A stretch of DNA of 21,277 nt from Pseudomonadota bacterium. GTDB lineage: Bacteria > Pseudomonadota > Alphaproteobacteria > Rhizobiales > Methylopilaceae. The stretch is taken from contig JAEWEX010000264.1 of NCBI GenBank assembly GCA_023389135.1, positions 1 through 21,277 on the forward strand, in the 5' to 3' direction. Under the pieces are notes generated by a model. It had not been told where the DNA came from. It saw only the letters and a program-made list of their open reading frames with translations, and made no database searches. Both the position numbers and the translations under genes were made by a program. Shown here piece by piece: positions 1 through 10,141 of the stretch; position 1 is the stretch's first letter; each line of letters starts with the position of its first letter.

Positions 1-1100
1 GGCCGCAAGATCAAGCTCCTGCCAGACGCCGCCACGGGAGCCCTCGGCCGTCTGCCCGTGGTGCTCGGCCCCGCGCTGGTGCTGCTTGCGCTGACGCTGC
101 CGTTCCTGCCGGGCGTCGGCCGCTACCAGATCGATCTCGGCATCCTGGTGCTGACCTATGTCATGCTGGGCTGGGGCCTCAACATCGTGGTCGGGCTCGC
201 CGGCCTGCTCGACCTCGGATACGTCGCCTTCTACGCCGTCGGCGCCTATTCCTTCGCGCTCCTGGCGACATCCTTCCTGCCGACCTTCGCGCCCGACCTC
301 GTGCCCTGGGCGTTCTGGGTCTGCCTGCCGATCGCCGGGCTTCTCGCCGCGCTGTGGGGCGTGATCCTCGGATTTCCGGTGCTGCGGCTGCGGGGCGACT
401 ATCTCGCCATCGTCACGCTGGCCTTCGGCGAGATCATCCGCATCGTGCTCCTGAACTGGTCGGACTTTTCCGGCGGTCCCAACGGCATCGCCAACATTCC
501 GCGTCCAAGCTTCTTCGGGCTTGAGTTCGACCGCAGCGACGAAGGTTTCGCGGCCGCCTTCGGGCTCAGCTACTCCACCAGTCACCGGCTGATCTTCCTC
601 TACTACATCATCCTGACGCTGGCCTTCGTCACCAACTTCGCGACGCTGCGGCTGCGCAAGCTGCCGGTCGGCCGCGCCTGGGAGGCGATGCGCGAGGACG
701 AGATCGCCTGCCGCTCGCTCGGACTGTCGGTGGTCAACACCAAGCTCACGGCGTTCTCCATCGGCGCGATGTTCGGCGGTTTCGCCGGCTCATTCTTCGC
801 CACCCGCCAGGGCTTCATCTCGCCGGAGAGCTTCACCTTCATCGAATCCGCCCTGATCCTGGCCATCGTGGTCCTGGGCGGGATGGGCTCGCAGGTCGGC
901 GTCGCCATCGCCGCGCTCGTGATGATCGGCGGCTTCGAGTATTTCCGCGGCCTCGAGGAATACCGGATGCTGGTGTTCGGCGCCGCCATGGTGCTGATCA
1001 TGACCTGGCGGCCGCGCGGCCTGATCTCGACGCGCTCGCCCTCGGTCTACCTCAAGGAGAAGAAGCAGGTCGGCGCCGACATGGTTCAGGAGGGGCACGG

Positions 1101-1104
<4 letters not shown>
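1..1104 (+). CDS. livM: LivM, branched-chain amino acid ABC transporter permease (5' partial)
   Basis: This is one of the two inner-membrane permeases of the LIV-type importer, forming the channel with LivH. The frame is open from base 1 with no stop, so the true start lies upstream. The internal GTG codons near 58 are not a convincing start because in-frame sequence precedes them. The visible part has about 8-9 hydrophobic segments. It carries the family features: a segment reading [18 protein letters not shown], then [19 protein letters not shown], a GPNGI stretch, the cytoplasmic loop [18 protein letters not shown] that docks on the ATPase, and a C-terminal WRPRGL. The stop overlaps the livG start by four bases (ATGA), which suggests translational coupling. 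LivH should lie just left of the window. Family assignment is very secure. Confidence 0.96.
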
Positions 1105-2005
<901 letters not shown>

Positions 2006-2009
<4 letters not shown>

Positions 2010-2731
2010 CCGAGGCGCTGCTGACCGTCCGGGGCGTCAAGACCTATTACGGCAACATCATCGCCCTCAAGGGCGTCGACCTCGACGTCGCCACCGGCGA
2101 GATCGTCACCCTGATCGGGGCCAACGGCGCCGGCAAGTCGACGCTGATGATGACCATCTTCGGCAATCCCCGCGCCCGCGAGGGCGAGATCCGCTATGAC
2201 GGCATCGACATCACCTCGATGCCGACCCACCGCATTGCGCGGATGTCCATCGCCCAGTCTCCCGAGGGCCGGCGCATCTTCCCCCGCATGACGGTCTACG
2301 AGAACCTGCAGATGGGGGCGGCGGTCACCGACGGCTCCCACTTCGATGCCGACATCGAGAAGATCTTCACGCTGTTCCCGCGGCTCAAGGAGCGCATCGG
2401 CCAGCGCGGCGGCACGCTGTCTGGCGGGGAGCAGCAGATGCTGGCCATCGGTCGCGCGCTCATGAGCCGGCCGCGCCTGCTGCTGCTGGACGAACCCTCC
2501 CTCGGCCTCGCGCCGCTGGTGGTGAAGCAGATCTTCGACGCCATCCGGGCGCTGAACCGCACCGAGGGCCTCACCGTGTTCCTGGTGGAGCAGAACGCCT
2601 ACCACGCACTGAAGCTCGCCCATCGCGGCTACGTCATGGTCAACGGCGTCATCACGCTGAGCGGCACCGGCCAGGAACTGCTATCGCGCGAGGAGGTCCG
2701 CGCGGCCTATCTCGAAGGCGGGAGGCACTGA
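2006..2731 (+). CDS. livF: LivF, branched-chain amino acid ABC transporter ATP-binding protein
   Basis: This is the second ATPase of the LIV importer, 241 residues, the usual family size. Walker A is GANGAGKS at 38-45, the Q-loop lies near Q84 (AQSPEGRRIFPRMTVYENL), the signature is LSGGEQQ at 138-144, and Walker B is LLLLDEPSLGLAP with D162 and E163. The switch position reads VEQN rather than a histidine, which is normal for LivF. I chose the GTG at 2006, which overlaps the livG stop as GTGA. A longer frame runs upstream through livG, but its residues are arginine/proline-rich and unlike LivF, so it is an out-of-frame extension. The next gene follows after 6 bases. Confidence 0.96.
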
Positions 2732-2737
2732 GACGCC

Positions 2738-3106
2738 ATGGGCGTGATCTGGGAAAACTCCTTCGGCGTCTTCGTGCTGGTCACGCTCGTCCTCGGCGGC
2801 GGGGCCGCCTGGATGTCCGGCCGCGCCATGGCGGCGGGCTGGCGGCCGTGGTGGCATTCCGCGCTGTGGATGCTGGTGCTCGGCGCCGCCGCGCGCTTCA
2901 TCCACTTCGCGCTGTTCGGCGGCACGCTGCTGTCGCCTTGGTTCTATCTGGTCGACACCGCCATCTTCATCGCCATCGCCGCGCTCGGCCACCGCTACAC
3001 CCGCGGCCGGCAGATGGCGCGCCAGTACGGCTGGCTGGTGGAAAAGACTTCGCCCTTCACCTGGCGCCACCGCGCCGCAGGTGGAACCCCGCCCGCGGGC
3101 GGTTGA
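2738..3106 (+). CDS. Small membrane protein of the liv operon (DUF6867-like)
   Basis: The gene encodes 122 residues and starts 6 bases after livF, so it is almost certainly in the same transcript. Three hydrophobic stretches are visible at about 6-22 (FGVFVLVTLVLGGGAAWM), 39-60 (SALWMLVLGAAARFIHFALFGG) and 64-84 (SPWFYLVDTAIFIAIAALGHRY). They are followed by a basic, aromatic cytoplasmic tail with WLVEKTSPFTWRHR. It resembles small proteins found beside liv ATPase genes in Rhizobiales and annotated, to my recollection, as DUF6867; that name is from memory. No function is known to me. The setting suggests an accessory role in branched-chain amino acid import or in LivM/LivH assembly, which is inference only. 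An annotator might trim the glycine/proline-rich C-terminus, but the stop at 3104-3106 is clear. Confidence 0.85.
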   Translation: MGVIWENSFGVFVLVTLVLGGGAAWMSGRAMAAGWRPWWHSALWMLVLGAAARFIHFALFGGTLLSPWFYLVDTAIFIAIAALGHRYTRGRQMARQYGWLVEKTSPFTWRHRAAGGTPPAGG

Positions 3107-3125
3107 CCGAAATGCGCGATCGGGC

Positions 3126-3153
3126 GTGACAAGCGCCGCAAAAAGCGCAGAAT
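3126..3153 (+). promoter_or_regulatory. Candidate promoter for livK
   Basis: GTGACA at 3126-3131 (five of six bases of TTGACA) is followed after 16 bases by CAGAAT at 3148-3153 (four of six of TATAAT). It lies in the 121 bp gap before livK and would give a leader of about 65-70 nt. A separate promoter would let the abundant binding protein be made in excess over the membrane parts. This is pattern matching by eye only. Confidence 0.35.
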
Positions 3154-3163
3154 TCGAGGCAGT

Positions 3164-3180
3164 GGCGGGACATCCCCGCC
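3164..3180 (+). other. Stem-loop in the livF-side/livK intergenic region
   Basis: GGCGGG (3164-3169) pairs perfectly with CCCGCC (3175-3180) across a 5 nt loop. No run of T follows, so it is not a classical terminator. It could attenuate read-through from the upstream genes or stabilise the 5' end of a livK message. The stem is seen; the role is inferred. Confidence 0.3.
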
Positions 3181-3227
3181 GATCGCCTTCGACAGGGTTC
3201 TCAAGTCCAATCAAAGGGGACGTTCGC

Positions 3228-4331
3228 ATGACCAAGAAACTGATGACAGGCGTGGCGGTCGGAGCTCTGCTGGCCTTTTCGGCTCCGGCCTATGCCCAGA
3301 TCGTGATTGCCACCGCGGGTCCGATGACCGGCCAGTACGCCTCCTTCGGCGAGCAGATGAAGAACGGCGCCGAAATGGCGGTCGCCGACATCAACGCCGC
3401 CGGTGGCGTCAATGGCGAGAAGCTGGAGCTGCGCATCGGCGACGACGCCTGCGATCCGCGTCAGGCCGTGAACGTCGCCAACCAGCTCGCCAGCGACGGC
3501 GTGGTGTTCGTGGCCGGGCATTTCTGCTCGGGCTCCTCGATCCCCGCCTCCGCCGTCTATGACGAGGAGGGCGTGATCCAGATCTCGCCGGCCTCCACCA
3601 ACCCTGACTTCACCGAGAAGCGCCCCGGGCCCGGCATCTATCGCGTCTGCGGCCGCGACGACCAGCAGGGTGCGGTCGCCGGCGCCTATCTCGCCGAGAC
3701 CTTCAAGGACAAGCCGATCGCGATCCTCCATGACCGCACGGCCTATGGCCAGGGCCTGGCCGAGCAGACCCAGAAGGCGCTGAACGCGGCGGGCGTGAAG
3801 GAGGCCATGTTCGAGGCCTACACCGCCGGCGAGCGCGACTACTCCGCGCTGGTGTCGCGGCTCAAGGCCGAGGGCGTGGCCGCGGTCTATGTGGGCGGCT
3901 ACCACACCGAGGCGGGCCTCATCCTGCGCCAGATGCGCGACCAGGCGGTCGACGCGCAGATGATCTCCGGCGACGCGCTCGTGACCGACGAGTTCTGGTC
4001 GATCACCGGCGACGCCGGCCAGGGCGTGCTCATGACCTTCTCGCCCGACCCGCGCGGCAATGCCGAGGCGGCCGAGGTGGTGAAGCGGTTCGAGGCCAAG
4101 GGCATCAACCCCGAGGGCTACACCCTCTACACCTACGCCGCGATCCAGGCCTGGGCGAAGGCGGTGACGGAAGCCGGCGGCACCGACTACGAGGACGTTG
4201 TCGCCAAGCTGAACGAGCTGGAGTTCGACACCGTGATCGGCAACCTGCAGTTCGACGACAAGGGCGACGTCGACCTGCCCGGCTACGTCTTCTACGAGTG
4301 GAATGCGGGCAAGTACGCCCAGGTCAACTGA
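3228..4331 (+). CDS. livK: Periplasmic branched-chain amino acid-binding protein (LivK/LivJ type)
   Basis: This is the substrate-binding component that captures leucine, isoleucine, valine or related ligands and delivers them to LivHM. At 367 residues it matches the family. The start at 3228 follows a good ribosome site (AAAGGGGA at 3213-3220) and begins a clear signal peptide: MTKK, then a hydrophobic core, ending APAYA before Q24. The frame upstream is open but gives no export signal, so the longer start is rejected. Family features include IVIATAGPMTGQYASFGEQM near the mature N-terminus, GHFCSGSSIPAS and QISPASTNP in the ligand cleft, RVCGRDDQQG, and YTAGERDYSALVSRLK. Cysteines in DDACDP and GHFCSG could form the disulfide typical of this family. 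The exact ligand range cannot be read from sequence. A hairpin follows the stop. Confidence 0.95.
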   Translation: MTKKLMTGVAVGALLAFSAPAYAQIVIATAGPMTGQYASFGEQMKNGAEMAVADINAAGGVNGEKLELRIGDDACDPRQAVNVANQLASDGVVFVAGHFCSGSSIPASAVYDEEGVIQISPASTNPDFTEKRPGPGIYRVCGRDDQQGAVAGAYLAETFKDKPIAILHDRTAYGQGLAEQTQKALNAAGVKEAMFEAYTAGERDYSALVSRLKAEGVAAVYVGGYHTEAGLILRQMRDQAVDAQMISGDALVTDEFWSITGDAGQGVLMTFSPDPRGNAEAAEVVKRFEAKGINPEGYTLYTYAAIQAWAKAVTEAGGTDYEDVVAKLNELEFDTVIGNLQFDDKGDVDLPGYVFYEWNAGKYAQVN

Positions 4332-4358
4332 TCGGGCGAACGATCCGGCCTGGTGAAA

Positions 4359-4389
4359 GCGGGCCCGTCCCCCCGGGGGCGGGCCCGTT
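4359..4389 (+). terminator. GC-rich hairpin between convergent livK and ccdA
   Basis: CGGGCCCG at 4360-4367 pairs with the same self-complementary word at 4380-4387. Inside it, a C run (4369-4374) pairs with a G run (4375-4379), so the stem is long and almost entirely G/C. It lies 28 bases after the livK stop and 10 bases from the end of the opposing ccdA gene, the usual place for a bidirectional terminator. The T tract is weak on both sides (GTTCCGT forward, CTTTC reverse). Confidence 0.6.
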
Positions 4390-4398
4390 CCGTATGGG

Positions 4399-5136
4399 TC
4401 AGCCCAGGCGTCCGAGCGCCGGGAACATCTCCAGCAGCCAGAACGCGAAGTCGGCCATCCAGCCGAACAGGAAGGCCAGCCCCACCAGCACCAGCAGCAC
4501 GCCGGTGATCTTTTCCACCAGCCCCAGATGCGCCTTGAACCGCTGGAGAAACGCGGCGAAGGGCTTCGCCGCCAGCGCCGCCACCACGAACGGCGTGCCG
4601 AGCCCGGCAGAGTACAGCGTCAGCAGCCCGGCGCCCCGGGCGACGGTCGCCTCCGACGCCGCCACCGCCAGCACCGCCGCCAGCACGGGACCGATGCACG
4701 GCGTCCAGCCGAAGGCGAAGGCGAGACCCATCACATAGGCGCCCCAGAGCCCGACCGGTCGCCGGCTCTGGAACCGGGCTTCGCGAAACAGCAGCCCGAT
4801 GCGGAACACGCCGAGAAAGTGCAGTCCCATCACGATGATGGCGACCCCGGCCGCGATGGTCAGCACGTCGAGATATTGCCTCAGCACCGCGCCGAACATC
4901 GAGGCGGTGGCGCCCAGCGCCACGAACACGGTCGAGAACCCGGCGACGAACAGCAGCGCGGCGGACACCGCCCGACCGGTGGCGTTGCGCGCCGCGACCG
5001 CCCCGCCCGCCACGTGGTCGGCCGTCGCGCCCGCAAGATATGTCATGTAGGCCGGCACAAGCGGCAGCACGCAGGGTGACAGGAAGCTGAGGAGCCCCGC
5101 GAGGAACACGAGCGGCAGGCCAATGTCGGCGGTCAT
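4399..5136 (-). CDS. ccdA: CcdA-family thiol:disulfide interchange membrane protein
   Basis: This 245-residue protein moves reducing equivalents from cytoplasmic thioredoxin across the inner membrane, usually for cytochrome c maturation or other periplasmic thiol pathways. It has six hydrophobic segments in the two three-helix halves typical of CcdA/DsbD-beta. The redox cysteines are both present: C22 in SFLSPCVLPLVPAY and C147 in FGWTPCIGPVLA. The ATG at 5136 opens directly with the first membrane helix. The upstream ribosome site is weak (GGGACATCCC). No cytochrome c maturation genes are nearby, so the partner protein is unknown. It points towards livK and shares the hairpin there. It is divergent from the MFS gene across 218 bp in which I see no convincing promoter. 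Confidence 0.93.
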   Translation of the reverse strand: MTADIGLPLVFLAGLLSFLSPCVLPLVPAYMTYLAGATADHVAGGAVAARNATGRAVSAALLFVAGFSTVFVALGATASMFGAVLRQYLDVLTIAAGVAIIVMGLHFLGVFRIGLLFREARFQSRRPVGLWGAYVMGLAFAFGWTPCIGPVLAAVLAVAASEATVARGAGLLTLYSAGLGTPFVVAALAAKPFAAFLQRFKAHLGLVEKITGVLLVLVGLAFLFGWMADFAFWLLEMFPALGRLG

Positions 5137-5354
5137 GGGATGTCCCGGTGACGTCTGCCGCCCCTTCTCGCGCCACGCGGCGAATGGCGCAACCGCGACA
5201 GGCCGTCACTCCCTGGATCGTGAGGCCCGTCATTCAGGCCCGGCCCGCTGGACAGCATCGGCGCCTTGGCCGGACACTGCCTTGAAATACGCATGCTTCA
5301 CCGGGAAAGGTCCGGCGCCAGAACAGAAACACCCCGGCACCGGGATCGACCCAC

Positions 5355-6662
5355 ATGTCCGCAGCCCCCATCCGGCCCGCCACCGGGCCGATCCTCGCGC
5401 CCGTCGCCGCGTTGCTGGTCAGCGTCGGGCTGCTGATCATGGGCAACGGGCTGCAGTCCACCCTGCTGCCGATCCGCGCCGGCTTCGAGGACTTCTCCGC
5501 CACCGACATCGGCCTGCTGGGATCGTTCTACTACATCGGGTTCATCGCCGGCTGCCTCGCCGGCCCCTACATCATCATGCGGGCCGGGCACATCCGCACG
5601 TTCACGGCGCTGGTGGCGCTGGCGTCCGCCGCCGCGCTTGCCCATCCGCTGGCCATCGACCCTGTGGCCTGGATGATGTTCCGCGCCCTCACCGGCTTCT
5701 GCCTGGCCGGGCTCTACCTGGTTATCGAGAGCTGGCTCAACGAGCGCGCCACCAACCAGACGCGCGGCGTCGTCATGTCGTCCTACATCGTGGTCAACTT
5801 CTCGGTGATCACGGTGGGCCAGCTCCTGGTCACGCTCTACGAGCCGACATCGTTCGCGCTGTTCTCCCTGGCCTCGATCCTGGTGTCGCTCGCCGCCGTG
5901 CCGGTGGCGCTGACGCGCTCGGCGCAGCCGGCGCCCATCACCCTCGTGCGCTTCCGGCCGAAAAAGCTGTTCGCGCTGTCGCCTGCGGGTGCGGCGGGCG
6001 TGCTCATGATCGGCGTGATCAACGGCTCGTTCTGGTCGCTCGGGCCGTTCTACGCCCGCGGCACCGGTCTGAGCGTCACGGCCACCGCGATCTTCATGTC
6101 GGTGGCGGTCGTCGGTGGCGCGCTGGCGCAATGGCCGCTGGGGCGCATCTCGGACCGCTTCGACCGTCGGCGCGTGCTGCTCGGCATCTGCCTTGCGACG
6201 GCCGCCGCCTCGCTGGGGCTGACGCTGCTCGGCGGCATGTCGCCGGCGGTCCAGCTTGCGCTCGGCTTCCTGTTCGGCGCGACCTCGCTGCCGGGCTATG
6301 CGATTGCCGCAGCCCACACCTACGACCATGCCGATCCGTCCGACTATGTGGAGGTCTCGGCGGGCCTCCTGCTGCTGAACGGCATCGGCTCGGCGGCTGG
6401 GCCCATCGCGGCGGCGCTGCTGATCGGAAGCTACGGACCGCTCGGCCTGTTCGCCTTCACCTGCGGCGTGGCATTGGCGCTGGCGGCCTTCGTGGTCACG
6501 CGCCTCAGGGCCCGCGCGCCCGTGCCCGCCGCCGCCAAGGAGGATTTCGACCTCGCCAGCACGGCGGCCGTGGTGGTGGCCGGCGACACCGAGGCGCTGG
6601 AAGCATCGCCCCTGGTCGGCACGGAGGAGGAACTCAAGCGCGAGGCGGACGAGGCCGCGTGA
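5355..6662 (+). CDS. MFS transporter, YcaD-like
   Basis: The product has 435 residues and about 12 membrane segments in two halves, as expected for a major facilitator superfamily permease. Landmarks of the YcaD-type subgroup are [20 protein letters not shown] near 29-48, [19 protein letters not shown] at about 53-71 and the motif [12 protein letters not shown] at 122-133. A second-half loop [14 protein letters not shown] corresponds to MFS motif A. The tail after about residue 390 is hydrophilic and acidic ([23 protein letters not shown]), probably cytoplasmic. The substrate is unknown; YcaD-type proteins are poorly characterised. The ATG at 5355 was chosen because the frame upstream is arginine/proline-rich and unlike a transporter. 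The ribosome site is weak. ettA begins 82 bases downstream with a promoter of its own. Confidence 0.9.
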   Translation: MSAAPIRPATGPILAPVAALLVSVGLLIMGNGLQSTLLPIRAGFEDFSATDIGLLGSFYYIGFIAGCLAGPYIIMRAGHIRTFTALVALASAAALAHPLAIDPVAWMMFRALTGFCLAGLYLVIESWLNERATNQTRGVVMSSYIVVNFSVITVGQLLVTLYEPTSFALFSLASILVSLAAVPVALTRSAQPAPITLVRFRPKKLFALSPAGAAGVLMIGVINGSFWSLGPFYARGTGLSVTATAIFMSVAVVGGALAQWPLGRISDRFDRRRVLLGICLATAAASLGLTLLGGMSPAVQLALGFLFGATSLPGYAIAAAHTYDHADPSDYVEVSAGLLLLNGIGSAAGPIAAALLIGSYGPLGLFAFTCGVALALAAFVVTRLRARAPVPAAAKEDFDLASTAAVVVAGDTEALEASPLVGTEEELKREADEAA

Positions 6663-6673
6663 CGCGCCCCGCC

Positions 6674-6702
6674 TTGCCCCGCCACCACCGGTCGCGCTAG
6701 AA
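6674..6702 (+). promoter_or_regulatory. Candidate promoter for ettA
   Basis: TTGCCC at 6674-6679 and CTAGAA at 6697-6702 are separated by 17 bases. This form is common for alphaproteobacterial housekeeping promoters. It lies just after the MFS stop and would give a leader of about 35 nt with a GAGGAA ribosome site at 6732-6737. Assigned by eye. Confidence 0.42.
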
Positions 6703-6744
6703 GACGCCCAACATCACGACATCCCGACGCGAGGAATCCGCCAC

Positions 6745-8400
<1,656 letters not shown>

Positions 8401-8407
8401 GCATGCC

Positions 8408-8440
8408 GGCGCGGCCGGAGCTTATCCCTTCGGCCGCGTC
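8408..8440 (+). terminator. Hairpin at the convergent ettA/flavin reductase ends
   Basis: CGCGGCCG (8410-8417) pairs perfectly with CGGCCGCG (8431-8438), extendable by an A-T and a G-T pair, across a loop of about 9-13 nt. It lies 10 bases after the ettA stop and overlaps the last codons of the opposing gene. No T tract follows in either direction, so termination is uncertain. Confidence 0.35.
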
Positions 8441-9021
8441 ATCTGGAACAGCGTCGTGACCTCCGCATAGTCGCGATAGCCGCAGCGCGCGATGGTGCCG
8501 GCCGCGGTCATGTCGAACAGCCCGTCGGCGAGATAGGCGTCGTCGATGTGGACGCCGACCACCTGACCGATCACCAGCAGCCGTCCGGTCGCCTTCCCGG
8601 CCAGGTCGGCCAGTTCGACCACCTGCAGGACCCGGCATTCCAGCGCCGCCGGGCTCTCCGCCACCCTCGGCGGCGCCACCAGGCGCGACGGCGCGGTGGC
8701 GAGACCTGCATGCGCGAACTCGCTGGCCCCCGCCGCCAGCGGCGCGGATGTCAGGTTGACCTGCTCGGCCAGACGACGCGTGGCGAGGCTCGCCACGAAC
8801 GCGCCCGTGGCGCGCGCATTGCTCGCCGAATGCTTGGCGCCCTCGCTGGAGAACCCGACGATGGGCGGATCGGACGAGAAGGCGTTGAAGAAGCTGTAGG
8901 GCGCCAGGTTGACGCGGCCCGCCCCGTCCAGCGTCGATATCCAGCCGATCGGCCGCGGCGCGACGATGGCCTTGAACGGGTCGTGCGGCAGCCCGTGGCC
9001 ACCCTTGGGCTCGTAGAACAC
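8422..9021 (-). CDS. Flavin reductase family protein (FMN-binding split-barrel)
   Basis: This 199-residue protein belongs to the flavin-reductase-like family (the group often listed as DIM6/NTAB). Members bind FMN and reduce flavin with NAD(P)H or act as oxidoreductases. The diagnostic stretch is PRPIGWISTLDGAGRVNLAPYSFFNAFSSDPPIVGFS near residues 22-58, the FMN-contacting strand and loop. Further matches are KHSASNARATGAFVASL and a C-terminal CGYRDYAEVTTLF. The start is a GTG at 9021 preceded by GGAAGGG in the end of the upstream gene. Only 4 bases separate it from the nitroreductase stop, so the two are co-transcribed and perhaps coupled. The true substrate is unknown. A two-enzyme flavin redox unit is inferred from adjacency. 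Confidence 0.88.
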   Translation of the reverse strand: MFYEPKGGHGLPHDPFKAIVAPRPIGWISTLDGAGRVNLAPYSFFNAFSSDPPIVGFSSEGAKHSASNARATGAFVASLATRRLAEQVNLTSAPLAAGASEFAHAGLATAPSRLVAPPRVAESPAALECRVLQVVELADLAGKATGRLLVIGQVVGVHIDDAYLADGLFDMTAAGTIARCGYRDYAEVTTLFQMTRPKG

Positions 9022-9025
9022 GCGC

Positions 9026-9598
9026 TCAGCCCTTCCACCAGGTCACGACGTCGTCCAGCGCCGGCCGCGGGCGGTCCGACGGCGCCAGGTCCGGCGTGCC
9101 GATATGGACCAGGCCCGCCACCTGCTCGTCCGCGCCGACGCCCAGCGCGTCCAGCGCCGCCCGGTCGGTCGCCGCCCAGCCGGTCAGCCAGTTGGCGGCG
9201 AACCCCATGGCATGGGCCGCCACCACGAGGTTCATGCAGACCGCGCCGGCGGACAGCACCTGCTCCCATTCCGGGATCTTCGGGTGCGGTGCCGCCCGGC
9301 TCACCACCACCACCAGCAGCGGCGCGTCGTGGAGGCGCTTCTGCTCCTCCTCGACCCGGTCCGCCGGCAGGTCGGCGGTGCCCGACCGCCGCAGCGCCCA
9401 CAGCCGGTCGCCCAGCACCTGCCGCTCCGCGCCCATGGCGACGATGAACCGCCAGGGCGCGAGCTTGCCATGGTCGGGAACCCGCGCGGCCAGCGTCAGC
9501 AACCGTTCCGCTTCCTCCCGGGTCGGCCCCGGCGCGACGAGGAAGCGGGCCGGGACGGAGCGGCGGCGATTGAGGAGGTCGATGGCGTCGGACGACAT
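9026..9598 (-). CDS. Nitroreductase family protein, YdjA-like
   Basis: The 190-residue product is a small FMN-dependent oxidoreductase of the nitroreductase superfamily, close in size to E. coli YdjA (about 183). Near the N-terminus are LLNRRRSVPARFL, the phosphate-binding arginine cluster, and RVPDHGKLAPWRFIV at about 39-53, the hallmark of the YdjA subgroup. The middle has a PLLVVVVSR strand and EWEQVLSAGAVCMNLVVAAHAMGFAANWLTG, a typical dimer and FMN-contacting helix. The ATG at 9598 has an ACAGGA-type ribosome site. The frame continues upstream to about 10048, but that extension is an arginine/serine-rich shadow of the opposite gene. The physiological substrate is unknown. Confidence 0.92.
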   Translation of the reverse strand: MSSDAIDLLNRRRSVPARFLVAPGPTREEAERLLTLAARVPDHGKLAPWRFIVAMGAERQVLGDRLWALRRSGTADLPADRVEEEQKRLHDAPLLVVVVSRAAPHPKIPEWEQVLSAGAVCMNLVVAAHAMGFAANWLTGWAATDRAALDALGVGADEQVAGLVHIGTPDLAPSDRPRPALDDVVTWWKG

Positions 9599-9677
9599 GG
9601 GTATCCTGTCTCTTGGGTCTGGCGCGGAGTGCCCGCATGATGCAGATACACGCCCTGCCCGCAACAGCCGCACGCCC

Positions 9678-10091
9678 ATGACCGACACCGACAAGTCCGG
9701 CCAGCTTACGCAGGAAGAAGCCATTCGCCGCATCAAGGCCATCGCCGCGCAGATGGCCGAGCGGAACGCGCAATTCGCGAGGGACGTGGAGGCGCGGCGC
9801 GCGCGGGGCAAGCTGGAGCCCGAGGACGGCGACCGCTTGCTCAGACTGATGCTGGCGTGCCTGGCGCTCGGTCTCGTGGTCGGCGGCATGATCGGCGTCG
9901 ATACCGACCTCGCCCTGCCGGCAGCGCTTCTGGCTCTCATCGGCCTGCCGCTGCTGTTCCTCATCATGCCCTCGCCCTTCAGGCTGCGCAGCCGCTCCCG
10001 GGCCCAGTCCGAGGATGCGCGCAAGATGCGCGAGCACCGCGACCGCATCCGCCGCGAGCAGGCGCGGATCGAGACGCAGCGCTGCCGCTGA
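9678..10091 (+). CDS. Uncharacterised two-helix membrane protein with charged flanks
   Basis: The product has 137 residues. A charged N-terminal helix (about 12-55, EEAIRRIKAIAAQMAERNAQFARD) could form a coiled coil. Two hydrophobic segments follow at about 57-75 (MLACLALGLVVGGMIGV) and 79-98 (ALPAALLALIGLPLLFLIM). The tail is strongly basic and helical (about 101-137, RSRSRAQSEDARKMREHRDR). I recognise no family. The ATG at 9678 was chosen as the first methionine of the hydrophilic helix. The frame is open well upstream, but that part overlaps the opposing nitroreductase and looks non-coding. The ribosome site is weak. The next gene starts 50 bases later on the same strand, so the two may share a transcript. 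A membrane-anchored structural or scaffold role would be a guess. Confidence 0.7.
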   Translation: MTDTDKSGQLTQEEAIRRIKAIAAQMAERNAQFARDVEARRARGKLEPEDGDRLLRLMLACLALGLVVGGMIGVDTDLALPAALLALIGLPLLFLIMPSPFRLRSRSRAQSEDARKMREHRDRIRREQARIETQRCR

Positions 10092-10141
10092 GTTGTGCGT
10101 TGCGTCTTGAAAAAGCCCGAGGTTCATGGAACGAAGCGCTC

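Noticed and set aside
4292..5233. Alternative minus-strand frame (313 codons) over the ccdA region
   Set aside because: It is a different frame from CcdA and reads as arginine/glycine-rich sequence, whereas the CcdA frame has both redox cysteines and membrane helices.
5298..6329. 343-codon minus-strand frame opposite the MFS gene
   Set aside because: It is extremely rich in R, D, G, H and Q, lacks any fold-like pattern, and mirrors the MFS coding sequence.
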